Shown one piece after another: positions 56,184 through 64,000 of a DNA stretch of 64,000 nucleotides. The stretch covers positions 124,001-188,000 of the forward strand of contig JAUSFD010000005.1 of the NCBI GenBank assembly GCA_030649955.1. The letters are read 5' to 3'. The notes below the pieces were generated by a model, which was not told the origin of the DNA, made no database searches, and saw nothing but the letters and a program-made list of their open reading frames with translations. The position numbers were made by a program, and so were the translations under genes. This DNA is from Candidatus Peregrinibacteria bacterium (GTDB taxonomy: Bacteria; Patescibacteriota; Gracilibacteria; Peribacterales; Peribacteraceae). Position 1 is the stretch's first letter. Each line of letters opens with the position of its first letter.

Positions 56184-56735
56184 CTACTTTGTTGCCGCTG
56201 CATGGGCTTCACTCTCAGCCCTCCCTGCTCTGTACTTTGCAATCATTGCCTTGGTATGTTCACTCAAACTCACAGGTTCGGGAGGTTGTGCCAACGGGGT
56301 ATCAACACCAAATTCCTGTCTTTCCGTACGCTCCAAGAGCCGCCACGCATCATCCGTCCCCGAGTTTTCCTTTCTGATTTCATCCACAATCTTTTTCTTG
56401 GCGATATAGGCAGGGGTTCCCCTCCACATTTCCAAGAGGTCGTTAAACCTGATTTCTTCTCCCTCGTAGGTCAGGAGCGTCCCTTCCTGCTTGTGACGTT
56501 TCAGGGCGGTGAGAGAGCAATGAGCTTCCATAGCGGCCTGTGCGAGGGTAGCACCGTTACGAAAGGCTTCTTCCAACTGTTTTATCACAATGCCTTTCCC
56601 CAAGATGGACTTCTTACCCTCCCTCTTTTGGGTCGTTTTCCTCCTCGTCTTTGGTAGAGAGGATTTGTGGTTTTCTCCTACCGCAAGAGAAGAATCTGAC
56701 TTCGGATTCTGCGGAGAAAGTGACTGTTCGGACAT
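56184..56735 (-). CDS. phage-type HTH protein (terminase small-subunit-like)
   Basis: A 183-residue protein. The N-terminal 45 residues are Lys/Ser-rich and disordered. Then comes a HTH (LEEAFRNGATLAQAAMEAHCSLTALKRHKQEG) followed by a helix with AYIAKKKIVDEIRKENSGTDDAWRLLERTERQEFG. The pattern is that of phage DNA-packaging or HTH proteins in which A-WxLER-x-x-x-x-YG follows the HTH. No large terminase is near, so it may act as a regulator. TAGAAT lies six bases before the ATG. Confidence 0.6.
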   Translation of the reverse strand: MSEQSLSPQNPKSDSSLAVGENHKSSLPKTRRKTTQKREGKKSILGKGIVIKQLEEAFRNGATLAQAAMEAHCSLTALKRHKQEGTLLTYEGEEIRFNDLLEMWRGTPAYIAKKKIVDEIRKENSGTDDAWRLLERTERQEFGVDTPLAQPPEPVSLSEHTKAMIAKYRAGRAESEAHAAATK

Positions 56736-56741
56736 GAGAAT

Positions 56742-56747
56742 ATTCTA
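56742..56747 (-). promoter_or_regulatory. -10 box TAGAAT, six bases from the ATG at 56735
   Basis: Minus-strand TAGAAT, then ATTCTC, then ATG. It shows that even the low-GC element follows the leaderless layout. Confidence 0.45.
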
Positions 56748-56779
56748 TCTCATTCTGCTCGGATTGAGGAGCTATGAGA

Positions 56780-57988
56780 TTATGGCAAAGACTTAACCAA
56801 TTTCATTATCGCCTCATTTGTTTTGATTGCTGATTCACTTTCCGATTTCGTGGGCAATTTCCCCTTATGAGTGACAGGTATACGGATCGCGTCATAATCA
56901 ATTTCCCATGCTGCATATTCCATTGGATGCAAAGAAGAAAACTCGTTGCCGAGGAATGTGGCAAACCTATATTTAAGTCTGGTTTTCGTTGTCCCCTGTA
57001 TTTCACTCTCTGCTTCGATTGCTGTCTTTCCAGCCGCTTGATGTTTGTTGAGTAGGTAATTTTCAACACAAACGTCCGTGGCGATGAATGACTCAATAAC
57101 AGCCATTTTGTAGTTTTGAACATGGAAAGACCACTGAGCATTTGCGATAAGCAATTCTGTCACGTCAGGCTCAAAATCGGATTCCAATAACGATTTAAAT
57201 TCACCCACTTTATCAAGTGCAACATTCATCACGGCGCTGCCGATACCAAAACCGACAAGTGGCAAAAAACCAGTATTAACTGTGGGGAAATATATGTCTG
57301 TTATCACAAGTTTGCTTAGTGGTTGCACATGTATTTCCTTTGTCACGCTCTGATAAATTTTCAATGTCCGATTGATGGCTTCTAAGACAGTTTTCTCGAT
57401 CTCTTTTGCAATTATTACTGGCTCTTCCTTTGATGGGTCATGTGTACTATTAAACTCGATAGTCATAATCGTATATCGCATCGTTCCATGTGTGTCTCTC
57501 CAACGTTCCACATTTTTGCCTGTAAAAACTGGTTGCCATCCTTCCGTGGGATCGAGAGGAAGCTTTGGCGTAAGCAATTTTGCCTGACCAGCCACGTATG
57601 TTTTTTGCTCAGCTAAAATATCAAACTCATCGGATTCGGGGGTTGCCGAAGTCCATTGTTTCTTGAAGTGTAAAAATGCTGGAAAAGGATGTTGTATGTC
57701 ATATGAAAGTTCATTTGGAATATGAAGCGTATAAGGCAAATGAACAGTAACTATGGTATTAAATTTGCTTGAACGTGGAACATGTGGACTGTATGTCAGA
57801 CAGGAATCATCAATACGGAAGGAGGGTTCAAACATGAAATGGGGGCCAAGACTTTCTAGGTATTTGTGTGCCTCTTTGGGATTATCTTTGTAAATTCCCA
57901 TAAATGTATCATCGGCAACAATGCTGAGATTCACTTCGCTTCCATCCTTCTTGTGTCCGTTGATCTTGATGATTTTCTCTAAATCCAT
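56780..57988 (-). CDS. unknown cargo protein with HEPN-like C-terminus (402 aa)
   Basis: No family is recognised over the whole length. The N-terminal 270 residues are mixed alpha/beta. The C-terminal 130 are helical: LIANAQWSFHVQNYKMAVIESFIATDVCVENYLLNK, then RFATFLGNEFSSL and RIPVTHKG (R369-x4-H374), the arrangement of HEPN RNase domains (Rx4-6H) found in Abi and other defence proteins. Very AT-rich. No signal peptide. As cargo of an integrated element, a defence role is plausible but inferred. Confidence 0.55.
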   Translation of the reverse strand: MDLEKIIKINGHKKDGSEVNLSIVADDTFMGIYKDNPKEAHKYLESLGPHFMFEPSFRIDDSCLTYSPHVPRSSKFNTIVTVHLPYTLHIPNELSYDIQHPFPAFLHFKKQWTSATPESDEFDILAEQKTYVAGQAKLLTPKLPLDPTEGWQPVFTGKNVERWRDTHGTMRYTIMTIEFNSTHDPSKEEPVIIAKEIEKTVLEAINRTLKIYQSVTKEIHVQPLSKLVITDIYFPTVNTGFLPLVGFGIGSAVMNVALDKVGEFKSLLESDFEPDVTELLIANAQWSFHVQNYKMAVIESFIATDVCVENYLLNKHQAAGKTAIEAESEIQGTTKTRLKYRFATFLGNEFSSLHPMEYAAWEIDYDAIRIPVTHKGKLPTKSESESAIKTNEAIMKLVKSLP

Positions 57989-58016
57989 AAATTCATTAAA
58001 GAGAAAGATTAGAAAT

Positions 58017-59192
58017 TTACATTATTTTCAACCTCCTCATATTTACCAGCACTATAAGGCTTAGGCTGCCATAGAGCATGGCTGAAAAGAGCAAAGCTGT
58101 TTGCAGAGAATAAGCGTCAGCAACGACACCAATTAATGGTCCAAGGACACAATAGATTAATTTCTGCGCCAAGTTCTTCACGGAGAGTACTGTCGCGCGA
58201 ATATCAGAACCTACCATAGAGTTCACATAGTGTTGCAAAATAGGTATATGCATACCACGCACAAAATAGAAGCCAAGCAGCGCGGGAAGAACAACAAGGG
58301 AAGGAGCAAGGCCTAAAATGAGGTACGTAATGCAGCCAATGATGGGAAAAGAAATCAGCGCACGTTTCTTCCCCATCCACTTTTCATATTTATCTGCATT
58401 GTGTGAGAACAAGGCCATAATAAATAGCTGTGCCGCCCACAGAACACCGAACCAAGCCAAGGGTATTCCGATAAGCTGATAGTACGGTTGAGTAAGCCAC
58501 ACCATTGTATGAGTAAGTGTTCCCATTATTGCTCCGTAGAATATCAACCATTTAATTTCTTTATGGCCATGAAGTGCGTATTTCGTAATACGCAGTACAT
58601 CCTTCCACGGATGCTCTGCTGCACTCATGATGCGCTTGGGTTCGGTCAGTAACAGGGCAAGGGGGATTGTTAGACCATAGGTTATTGCCTGAGCGATGAG
58701 CGGAGTGCGCAGGCTAACGATAGCTAAAAAACCACCAATGAAACTTGCCGTGGCCTCGCTTATTCCCATAAAACCGTTGCCGTGTGATTCATAGCGCAAA
58801 TACTCTTTCTCATTGCCCTCAGCAGCAAAGCTGTCATATGCCAATGCAGAATCTGCACCTGAAATAAACGTATAACCAATGCCTAGTACGAACTCTGCTA
58901 GCAGCAATGGGTAGAAGCCGTAGGACATGCTGTATAAAACAAAGCCCAACGTTGATAGGAGTGCCCCAAGAACAATGCTTGTCTTTCTCCCTGCAACATC
59001 AGCAAAGTACCCACTCGGAACCTCCAATAAAACGATAGTGATAGCAAACAGCGATTGCAGAATATAGATCTGTGTCTGACTCAAACCATTCTCCTGATAG
59101 AAAGGTACGATGATCGGAACAAACAGCGCAAAGTTTCGTATTACGCGGAAGAATTGGAGCAATGTGATATTGCGCTTCATCAAACTATTCAT
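58017..59192 (-). CDS. major facilitator superfamily transporter
   Basis: A 391-residue membrane protein with 12 hydrophobic helices in two halves. Typical MFS loop motifs are seen after TM2 (GYFADVAGRKTSIVLGAL) and in the second half (HNADKYEKWMGKKRALISF). Helix 1 has FALFVPIIVPFYQENGLS. The substrate is unknown; drug or sugar efflux types share this layout. TAGTAT is seven bases before the ATG at 59192. It is 28 bp upstream of the 402-residue cargo gene on the same strand, so the two may be one operon. Confidence 0.85.
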   Translation of the reverse strand: MNSLMKRNITLLQFFRVIRNFALFVPIIVPFYQENGLSQTQIYILQSLFAITIVLLEVPSGYFADVAGRKTSIVLGALLSTLGFVLYSMSYGFYPLLLAEFVLGIGYTFISGADSALAYDSFAAEGNEKEYLRYESHGNGFMGISEATASFIGGFLAIVSLRTPLIAQAITYGLTIPLALLLTEPKRIMSAAEHPWKDVLRITKYALHGHKEIKWLIFYGAIMGTLTHTMVWLTQPYYQLIGIPLAWFGVLWAAQLFIMALFSHNADKYEKWMGKKRALISFPIIGCITYLILGLAPSLVVLPALLGFYFVRGMHIPILQHYVNSMVGSDIRATVLSVKNLAQKLIYCVLGPLIGVVADAYSLQTALLFSAMLYGSLSLIVLVNMRRLKIM

Positions 59193-59260
59193 ATCCCAAA
59201 TACTACCTAATGGGGCTTTGTTCTCCTACGCCAAAGCCATCCCTCCTCACTAGGGTTCTA

Positions 59261-59392
59261 CTAAACATGAGCAAGAGTATTGCCGCTCCGCTCCATGCCT
59301 TTCTGAACGGCAGGTATCTGTTTGAGGACCTTATACCAGTCAATCATGGCCTCTATGGTAGAGTTCGTAATAGCACTCTCACGGGCTGCCAT
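59261..59392 (-). CDS. possible small protein or gene remnant (43 aa)
   Basis: Reads MAARESAITNSTIEAMIDWY and on to GMERSGNTLAHV. Just upstream another short frame (MVKVHPKWNAAVQ) ends at a stop, so the two may be pieces of one decayed gene. No family recognised. It lies in the gap 59193-59529, which otherwise holds the antitoxin promoter region. Confidence 0.3.
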   Translation of the reverse strand: MAARESAITNSTIEAMIDWYKVLKQIPAVQKGMERSGNTLAHV

Positions 59393-59529
59393 CTTGCGCC
59401 AAAGAAAGCTAGCGTTCGGTTTCGGGTGCCTGAACGGCTGCGTTCCATTTCGGGTGCACTTTCACCATGCCAACACACCCCCTCCAATGTATTGCATTTG
59501 TATGACATTTGCTATACAGTGGATGCACT

Positions 59530-59808
59530 ATGGCAAAGCACCCCACTACCATCCGGCTCGATTCCGCCCTCTACAAGGAGGTTCTCCGCGAGGCTCGGAA
59601 AACTGGATTGAGCTTCAGTGGGGTGGTTCAACTTCTCCTCCACGCCTTCGCTGAAGGCACGATTCACATCGGGGTGAGTCAACACACAGAAGCCTATGTG
59701 AGAACCCTCGAGAAGGAATCCGCTGCACTGAGTCGTCTCTATAAGGCAGGCAAGGTGAAGGGGTATACTAATTCAAAAGAGCTTTTTCGTGATATCCTCG
59801 GAGAGTGA
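59530..59808 (+). CDS. RelB/DinJ-like antitoxin
   Basis: A 92-residue protein with a ribbon-helix-helix N-terminus (HPTTIRLDSALYKEVLREARKTGLSFSGVVQLLLHAFAEG) and a charged helical C-terminus that would wrap the toxin (YVRTLEKESAALSRLYKAGKVKGY). Placed directly before a YafQ-like toxin. TATACA lies 11 bases upstream of the ATG. Antitoxins of this type repress their own promoter; a palindrome could not be assigned. Its stop codon forms the left edge of the MITE-like element. Confidence 0.75.
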   Translation: MAKHPTTIRLDSALYKEVLREARKTGLSFSGVVQLLLHAFAEGTIHIGVSQHTEAYVRTLEKESAALSRLYKAGKVKGYTNSKELFRDILGE

Positions 59809-59932
59809 TACGGCTTCGCAATTGAAACGCCATGTATGTTGCTATGGAGCAGCACTGATATCGGCGTAGCGCTCCGCCGATATTGCTGATGTACTGCAGC
59901 AGTCATTGATGAAGTTTTTATCGCAAAGCCGT
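59806..59932. mobile_element. MITE-like palindromic element, copy 2, between antitoxin and toxin
   Basis: An inverted copy of 41811-41936. The ends are ATACGGCTTCGCAATTGAAAC and the complement of a matching 21-mer with four differences. The centre ATATCGGCGTAGC/GCTCCGCCGATAT has one mismatch. It starts at the antitoxin stop (TGA 59806-59808) and ends one base before the toxin ATG (59933), filling the whole spacer. Confidence 0.78.
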
Positions 59933-60235
59933 ATGAAGTATGTGGTCGTACCATCGAAGCGGTTTCTCAAGAGGGTACAGAAGCATCGAAAGAGCGGGAG
60001 AAAACACATTTTGCGGGCAGTAGCGGAAGTCATTGAACTCCTCTCTGTTCACGATGATCGGTCTCTGTACGTGCTGGGCACCCGATGGAAAGATCATGCG
60101 TTACAGGGGGACAAGCACGGTATTCGCGAGCTCCATCTGAGTCAGGATGATCTCCTCCTCTATGAGTTCGATGAGCAGCTCAAGATCGTGAAGCTCCTCG
60201 ACATCGTCAGCCATGAGGAGCTCCGGAAGAGGTAA
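59933..60235 (+). CDS. YafQ/RelE-family toxin
   Basis: A 100-residue mRNA-interferase-type toxin. YafQ residues are all present: H55 in KDHALQGD, H68 in RELHLS, D72, and H94 in VSHEEL. The N-terminus (SKRFLKRVQKHRKSG) is basic. The start at 59933 is the ATG right after the MITE-like element; the frame is open upstream to 59906 inside the element. Because the element separates it from its antitoxin, expression may rely on the element. Confidence 0.8.
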   Translation: MKYVVVPSKRFLKRVQKHRKSGRKHILRAVAEVIELLSVHDDRSLYVLGTRWKDHALQGDKHGIRELHLSQDDLLLYEFDEQLKIVKLLDIVSHEELRKR

Positions 60236-60627
60236 TGCGGCTATGTCGCGATTGGCAGTATTTGTGCAGTGCTGACTACCATTTGGTTTGACGTGCTCAA
60301 CGGAGAAATTGCTAGAATCAGATCATGGCAAAGTGATGATTGCTCTAGAGAGGCCATGACTGGAAAGCGGATTCTATGGCTTCAATCCGACTTCGCCCCG
60401 TGCGCGGGGCTACGCCGGACGAGCGGCCTGGAGAAAGTATACCTGCTTGCGGAGTCGATGGTCTGATTCCCGGAGCTTGCTCCGGAAAAAGGAGTCCAGA
60501 GCTTGCTCTGGGGTTCACACCAGTGATTATGCTGAAATATCTGCTCCTCGAAGAATCATTCTTCAGAGAAATGTTGCGCGGAGGGGTATTTACTTATGTA
60601 TATATTATGGTATAGATATAATCAAAC
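60236..60627. repeat. spacer with tandem GAGCTTGCTC hairpins
   Basis: Three GC-rich hairpins: GCCCCGTG with GCGGGGC at about 60396-60411, CCGGAGC-TT-GCTCCGG at about 60474-60489, and CCAGAGC-TT-GCTCTGG at about 60496-60511. No convincing gene: the short frames there have no start signal. Left of the giant ORF the region turns AT-rich and carries its promoter (60594-60622). Confidence 0.6.
60594..60622 (+). promoter_or_regulatory. promoter TTATGT-17-TATAAT, five bases from ATG
   Basis: TATAAT at 60617-60622, TTATGT at 60594-60599, then CAAAC and ATG at 60628. Confidence 0.6.
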
Positions 60628-63600
60628 ATGGAAAAGGATTTGCCAGTTCAGCGGCCTGTACAAGGAGGATTGCCAGAGAGCAATACCCTTCCACAGAGTC
60701 CTACTCTGGGAGATGGGAGGGTAGTGGATGCTCTTGTTCACGAGGGACAGAGTTCCATGCGACGGAGTATGTCACTGTCCGCGAAGGCGAACGGCCGCGA
60801 GCAGAATGCTGAACATTACAACGGTGAGGTGAGTGGGACAGAGGCGAAGGAGAAGCGGATGACCACTCTCCGTGAGCTTCTTGTATACGAGGCAAATTAC
60901 GGGTTCCTCCCTCAGGATCATCCTGCAACACGGTTCGCGAACGCGCGCATGAGAACACTCTTTCCGGATTTGAGGGAAGGAGAATTTCCCGACATCCGGG
61001 TTCTCGCTTCCACAGGTGCACGTGCGAATGCAATGGCATTCTCGAACTGGACGGTGATCATCACTCCCGAAATGATCGATTTCTGTGGAGAATGCAGAGA
61101 GGCGCTAGATAACGTGATTCTCCATGAGGTCGTTCATCTCCTGATGCGTCATCATGCATTGATCGCCTCGGTCCGTGGGCAAAAAATCCTCGCGGCCATT
61201 GGCGCTCTGCGTTTTTCTGAGATGGAAGCGAACATGCAGGCTTTCTATCTCGCATCGGAGCCAGAGCGGGATACGAATCCTCTTGGCGCTGTTTGGCTTG
61301 CCGAAAAATTTTCGAGAATGCCTGAGCATGAACGTTCTTGGGATCTGGCGCATGGGGACATGAACAAGGAGATCATTCAGTACAACATTGCTCTGCGATT
61401 TTTGGAATTATTCGTGGAGCAACCACTCAGGCCCATTCCCAACAATGTCAGAGAGTCTGTGAAGAATTTGCCCAAGGGCCAGAGAGTCAAACAACTCCTG
61501 AGTCGCCCACCGTCACAACCCTATGAATGGGAGCAGTGGATTCATGACATACGAGGGCTCCTTCAACAGCCGACTCCATCCTTTCTCAAAATAGCATTCC
61601 CCATGAGTTTGCGGAGGTATGTGCGATACGAAAGCATCGGAGTGAAAGAACGACGTACTTCCAGTACCGGACAGCTGATGCCGAACACAGAGGCGATTCT
61701 CAATCAGACCAGTGGAATTCTCCGAGGCATGGAGCGTCAATGGGAAGTCCTGGAGCAGGGACAGTGCTCTGCACTCCCACAGACGGAGAGGACTGTGGCC
61801 CAGGGGATGCGCATGGAAATGGGCTTGCAAGCTCCCATTCTCTCGAAAAATCGTTCTACTCCTGCGCGTCAGATCTGCAAGGGCCGCATTGCCGGTGCGT
61901 ATGCCGAGTACGAGGAGGAGCAGACAGTGGAGGACAACACTCTGCTCCATTTGCCCGCAGCCATCCGTGCAATCGATTTCGCATTTCCACAATCGCAATT
62001 GTTCACGGTCATCGTCGCAGTCGCTCATCGGTGTCTGGGGGAGAACATGGTGTTTACGCGTGAGGAGGATGGTCCGTCCTCCTTCTGTGCGTACCTCGAT
62101 CAATCCGCCCGGGCGCTCGTCGCAGCACAGGAGGCAGAAGAACGGTTGGGAATGAGCGTTACAGAAGCTATGGATGAGGACGAGGAAAAAGAACGAGAAC
62201 CGCAGGAGGCTCGGGAACGTGCATGGGCCGATGTCGTGTTCGGTGGTGCGGTGATTCTCCAGACCGAGGAAGGAGCAATCCCCGCAGAGTATGCAGCAGA
62301 GGCAGAACGCATAGGTTCGCAGTACCACCTTCGCAACGTTGGACTGCAAGTCCATGGTCTGAGGAAGCACCAGGAGTCACTCGTTGAACTCGTCAAAGAC
62401 CGTCCTGGAGCGAAACACCATGCAGATGCGTTCAAGGCGTACGCGGAACAACACTGGATGCAGCTCCATCACCACTGCATCCGCGTACTGGAACGCCTGG
62501 GTGCACGCGAGGAATTCCTATCGAGTGCTGCTGGTCCTCATCAGGGTGATGATGCCTCCATAGCAACACGACCAACGCGGCTGCTCTCCGATAGCGATCC
62601 GGAGACACGGAAATTCCTCCAGGAGATAGCCTCTCTGATGCGTTCCCTTCCTGCGCAAATGGTCGTTGCAGGAGAGGAGGCACCCCCCCCATTTTGTCGC
62701 TATTCTGACCTTACGAAAAGCGGTGTTCTCGATCATCTCACGGACTGTCTCCACTCCCGAGATATCCTCGCCTCGGAGGATTGCTGTAGGACGCTCCTGC
62801 GCTTTGCACAGGCCATATGCTCCGATACTCAGGAGTACGGAGATGCGCTCCACAGAATATTTGTTGACGCTGATCTTGAAAAGGCAACGCTATCTCTCGA
62901 TCAGTGGAATAGCCTGTCCGAAGCCGCTGTAGACTTTTCCGATGCATCATCGCTCTACGGAGCTGCAGTCGGATTCGATCTCTCGAGATGGCAGTTCGAG
63001 AAGGTGGAGAGGGCCCAGCGCCTGGCCCTCTATCTCCTCTCGCGCGAGGCGAAGAGTATTGGCGATCCGGAGATGATATTTCCATTGCTTCGCTCCTATT
63101 TGCAGCACTGGAAATTGCCTCGACTTCATCCAGGCGAAGGAGGTGCATTGCCTTTCATGGATGCGCAAGATGCTATAGCAGAGAGGGCTCTCACTTGTGT
63201 CGATATGCTCCGTGTGAGCAATGATCCCCACGAGGCGCGCAAACTCCTCGATGCGAGCTTCTTCATCAGCAATCCGACGATCGCGAAGCCACTGCAGGAG
63301 TACGCGACGCGTCGTCTCATGCAGGGCGCTGATTTCCCACAATCACTCGCTCTCCTCACTCGCGAGTACAGCCTGCAGGGGATGATTGGGGGTCTGGAGC
63401 CCGTCGAGGAATTGGTCGAGCGCAAAGCGCAAACACCAGCGCATTTCGAGGAATTGCATGCATGTATGAAGGATTGGCGGAAGAATATCAGTGATCCCCT
63501 ACAGTCCCTTGGCGCTTCTGTCGCTCTGGAGTATCTCCTGCAGGAACGCATGGATACGGAGAGGAAAACACAGCTCCTCCGCGCTCTCTTGATGACGGGG

Positions 63601-64000
63601 CAAGATGAGCAGCCGTTGTGTCGAATACTCGCAGATGTATGGTCGAATCTGGCCCACAAGAAGATCGAACAGGATCGTGATGCTGCGGAAAAAACCGAGT
63701 CCTACCAGCAGCTCGTAGAGTGGGGGACGACACCGCCCCCGTACGCTGGGACAATGGTGGAGCAGCGCTGGGTCCCTGGTCTTACTGCAGAGTACATGCG
63801 ACAGTCGCTCTACCGTCTGAGCCCCATTGCTCTGCAGGCGCTCCTCATTGAACTCCTCGCGGGAAATGACGGCATGCTGCACACACCGAATGGTCGTGCC
63901 TCGCTCATCTCCATGCTCGAGGAAGAGTACCTGGATGTTGCTGCAGATCCCACACTCGGTGGCATCATCCACGATGCACTGGGGGCAGCAGTAGAAGTGG
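60628..64000 (+). CDS. giant protein with an M48-like zinc peptidase site (partial)
   Basis: At least 1,124 residues, open at the window end. No signal peptide or TM helix is seen in the first 100 residues. Residues 120-205 contain ARANAMAFSNWTVIITPEMI, then HEVVH (166-170) in NVILHEVVHLLMRHH, and EMEAN (198-202). M48 peptidases have the same order (NAF...HExxH...ExxAD), with Asn in place of Asp here. The rest is a long helical scaffold rich in Glu, Ala and Leu with no recognised domain. Cytoplasmic location is likely. It might be a self-contained effector or chaperone-like protein. Confidence 0.7.
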   Translation, partial: MEKDLPVQRPVQGGLPESNTLPQSPTLGDGRVVDALVHEGQSSMRRSMSLSAKANGREQNAEHYNGEVSGTEAKEKRMTTLRELLVYEANYGFLPQDHPATRFANARMRTLFPDLREGEFPDIRVLASTGARANAMAFSNWTVIITPEMIDFCGECREALDNVILHEVVHLLMRHHALIASVRGQKILAAIGALRFSEMEANMQAFYLASEPERDTNPLGAVWLAEKFSRMPEHERSWDLAHGDMNKEIIQYNIALRFLELFVEQPLRPIPNNVRESVKNLPKGQRVKQLLSRPPSQPYEWEQWIHDIRGLLQQPTPSFLKIAFPMSLRRYVRYESIGVKERRTSSTGQLMPNTEAILNQTSGILRGMERQWEVLEQGQCSALPQTERTVAQGMRMEMGLQAPILSKNRSTPARQICKGRIAGAYAEYEEEQTVEDNTLLHLPAAIRAIDFAFPQSQLFTVIVAVAHRCLGENMVFTREEDGPSSFCAYLDQSARALVAAQEAEERLGMSVTEAMDEDEEKEREPQEARERAWADVVFGGAVILQTEEGAIPAEYAAEAERIGSQYHLRNVGLQVHGLRKHQESLVELVKDRPGAKHHADAFKAYAEQHWMQLHHHCIRVLERLGAREEFLSSAAGPHQGDDASIATRPTRLLSDSDPETRKFLQEIASLMRSLPAQMVVAGEEAPPPFCRYSDLTKSGVLDHLTDCLHSRDILASEDCCRTLLRFAQAICSDTQEYGDALHRIFVDADLEKATLSLDQWNSLSEAAVDFSDASSLYGAAVGFDLSRWQFEKVERAQRLALYLLSREAKSIGDPEMIFPLLRSYLQHWKLPRLHPGEGGALPFMDAQDAIAERALTCVDMLRVSNDPHEARKLLDASFFISNPTIAKPLQEYATRRLMQGADFPQSLALLTREYSLQGMIGGLEPVEELVERKAQTPAHFEELHACMKDWRKNISDPLQSLGASVALEYLLQERMDTERKTQLLRALLMTGQDEQPLCRILADVWSNLAHKKIEQDRDAAEKTESYQQLVEWGTTPPPYAGTMVEQRWVPGLTAEYMRQSLYRLSPIALQALLIELLAGNDGMLHTPNGRASLISMLEEEYLDVAADPTLGGIIHDALGAAVEV

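Noticed and set aside
60392-60414. Possible attR resembling the tRNA-Glu 3' end (CCCCGTG and GGGGCT)
   Set aside because: Only short GC blocks match and the spacing differs; it is better explained as a hairpin.
1-64000. CRISPR array or cas genes
   Set aside because: Repeats are tandem short words without unique spacers of regular length, and no Cas protein was recognised.

Overview
The window is 64 kb of compact bacterial DNA, roughly 55% GC in most genes, using the standard code (TGA is a stop throughout). Gene content suggests a Patescibacteria/CPR genome, most like the Peregrinibacteria/Peribacteria group: an ADP-forming acyl-CoA synthetase with 2-oxoacid:ferredoxin oxidoreductase, many small unknown proteins, Ser-rich secreted proteins, a DUF4215-type cysteine-rich protein and DUF5667-type anti-sigma architecture. 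The lineage is inferred from content and is not proven by a marker gene here.

Layout. 1-6 kb: partial Nif3-like protein (-), family 2 glycosyltransferase (-), ADP-forming acyl-CoA synthetase (-), and a low-GC divergent pair between two 34-bp perfect direct repeats. 6-10.7 kb: flavodoxin, korA (gamma-alpha fusion), korB, trmD, DUF167. 10.7-24 kb: secreted LRR protein, DsbA-like lipoprotein, WecG/TagA transferase, gpmI, wecB, O-antigen-ligase-like protein, guaA, ECF sigma plus FecR/DUF5667 anti-sigma. 24-33 kb: efp, a low-GC two-gene islet, gatB, a second ECF sigma, def, DEDDh exonuclease, nth, and a glnA-amt operon. 33-43.8 kb: TrmB-like regulator, a perfect DNA cloverleaf, thioredoxin-like lipoprotein, frameshifted dipZ, thyA-folA, folE, DUF4215 protein, MOSC protein, folK-folB. 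43.9-54 kb: a secD with a parvulin domain inside it, a SecD-like lipoprotein, sugar nucleotidyltransferase, truncated sugar-phosphate transferase, secreted metallopeptidase, rlmD, phosphatase, rlmH, tRNA-Glu. 54.1-60.6 kb: low-GC integrated element with a large serine recombinase overlapping tRNA-Glu, a phage-type HTH protein, a HEPN-like protein, an MFS transporter and a RelB/YafQ-like toxin-antitoxin pair. 60.6 kb to the end: the first 1,124 residues of a giant protein with an M48-like zinc site.

How the genes work together. KorAB, the flavodoxin and the acyl-CoA synthetase can form a fermentative ATP-yielding module. thyA, folA, folE, folB and folK give most of a folate/thymidylate pathway. 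DipZ, a thioredoxin-like lipoprotein and a DsbA-like lipoprotein form an extracytoplasmic thiol network that may serve the cysteine-rich secreted protein. Several scattered genes (glycosyltransferase, WecG, WecB, Wzy-like, nucleotidyltransferase, truncated phosphotransferase) point to surface polysaccharide.

Three features run through the whole window. (1) At least 20 genes have a -10-like hexamer ending only 5-10 nt before the start codon and no Shine-Dalgarno site, which implies mostly leaderless mRNAs; I used this to choose many starts. (2) Intergenic spacers carry many unrelated families of short-word repeats arranged as facing arms, and some have entered genes in frame. (3) A 126-bp palindromic MITE-like element occurs twice, once exactly between an antitoxin and its toxin.
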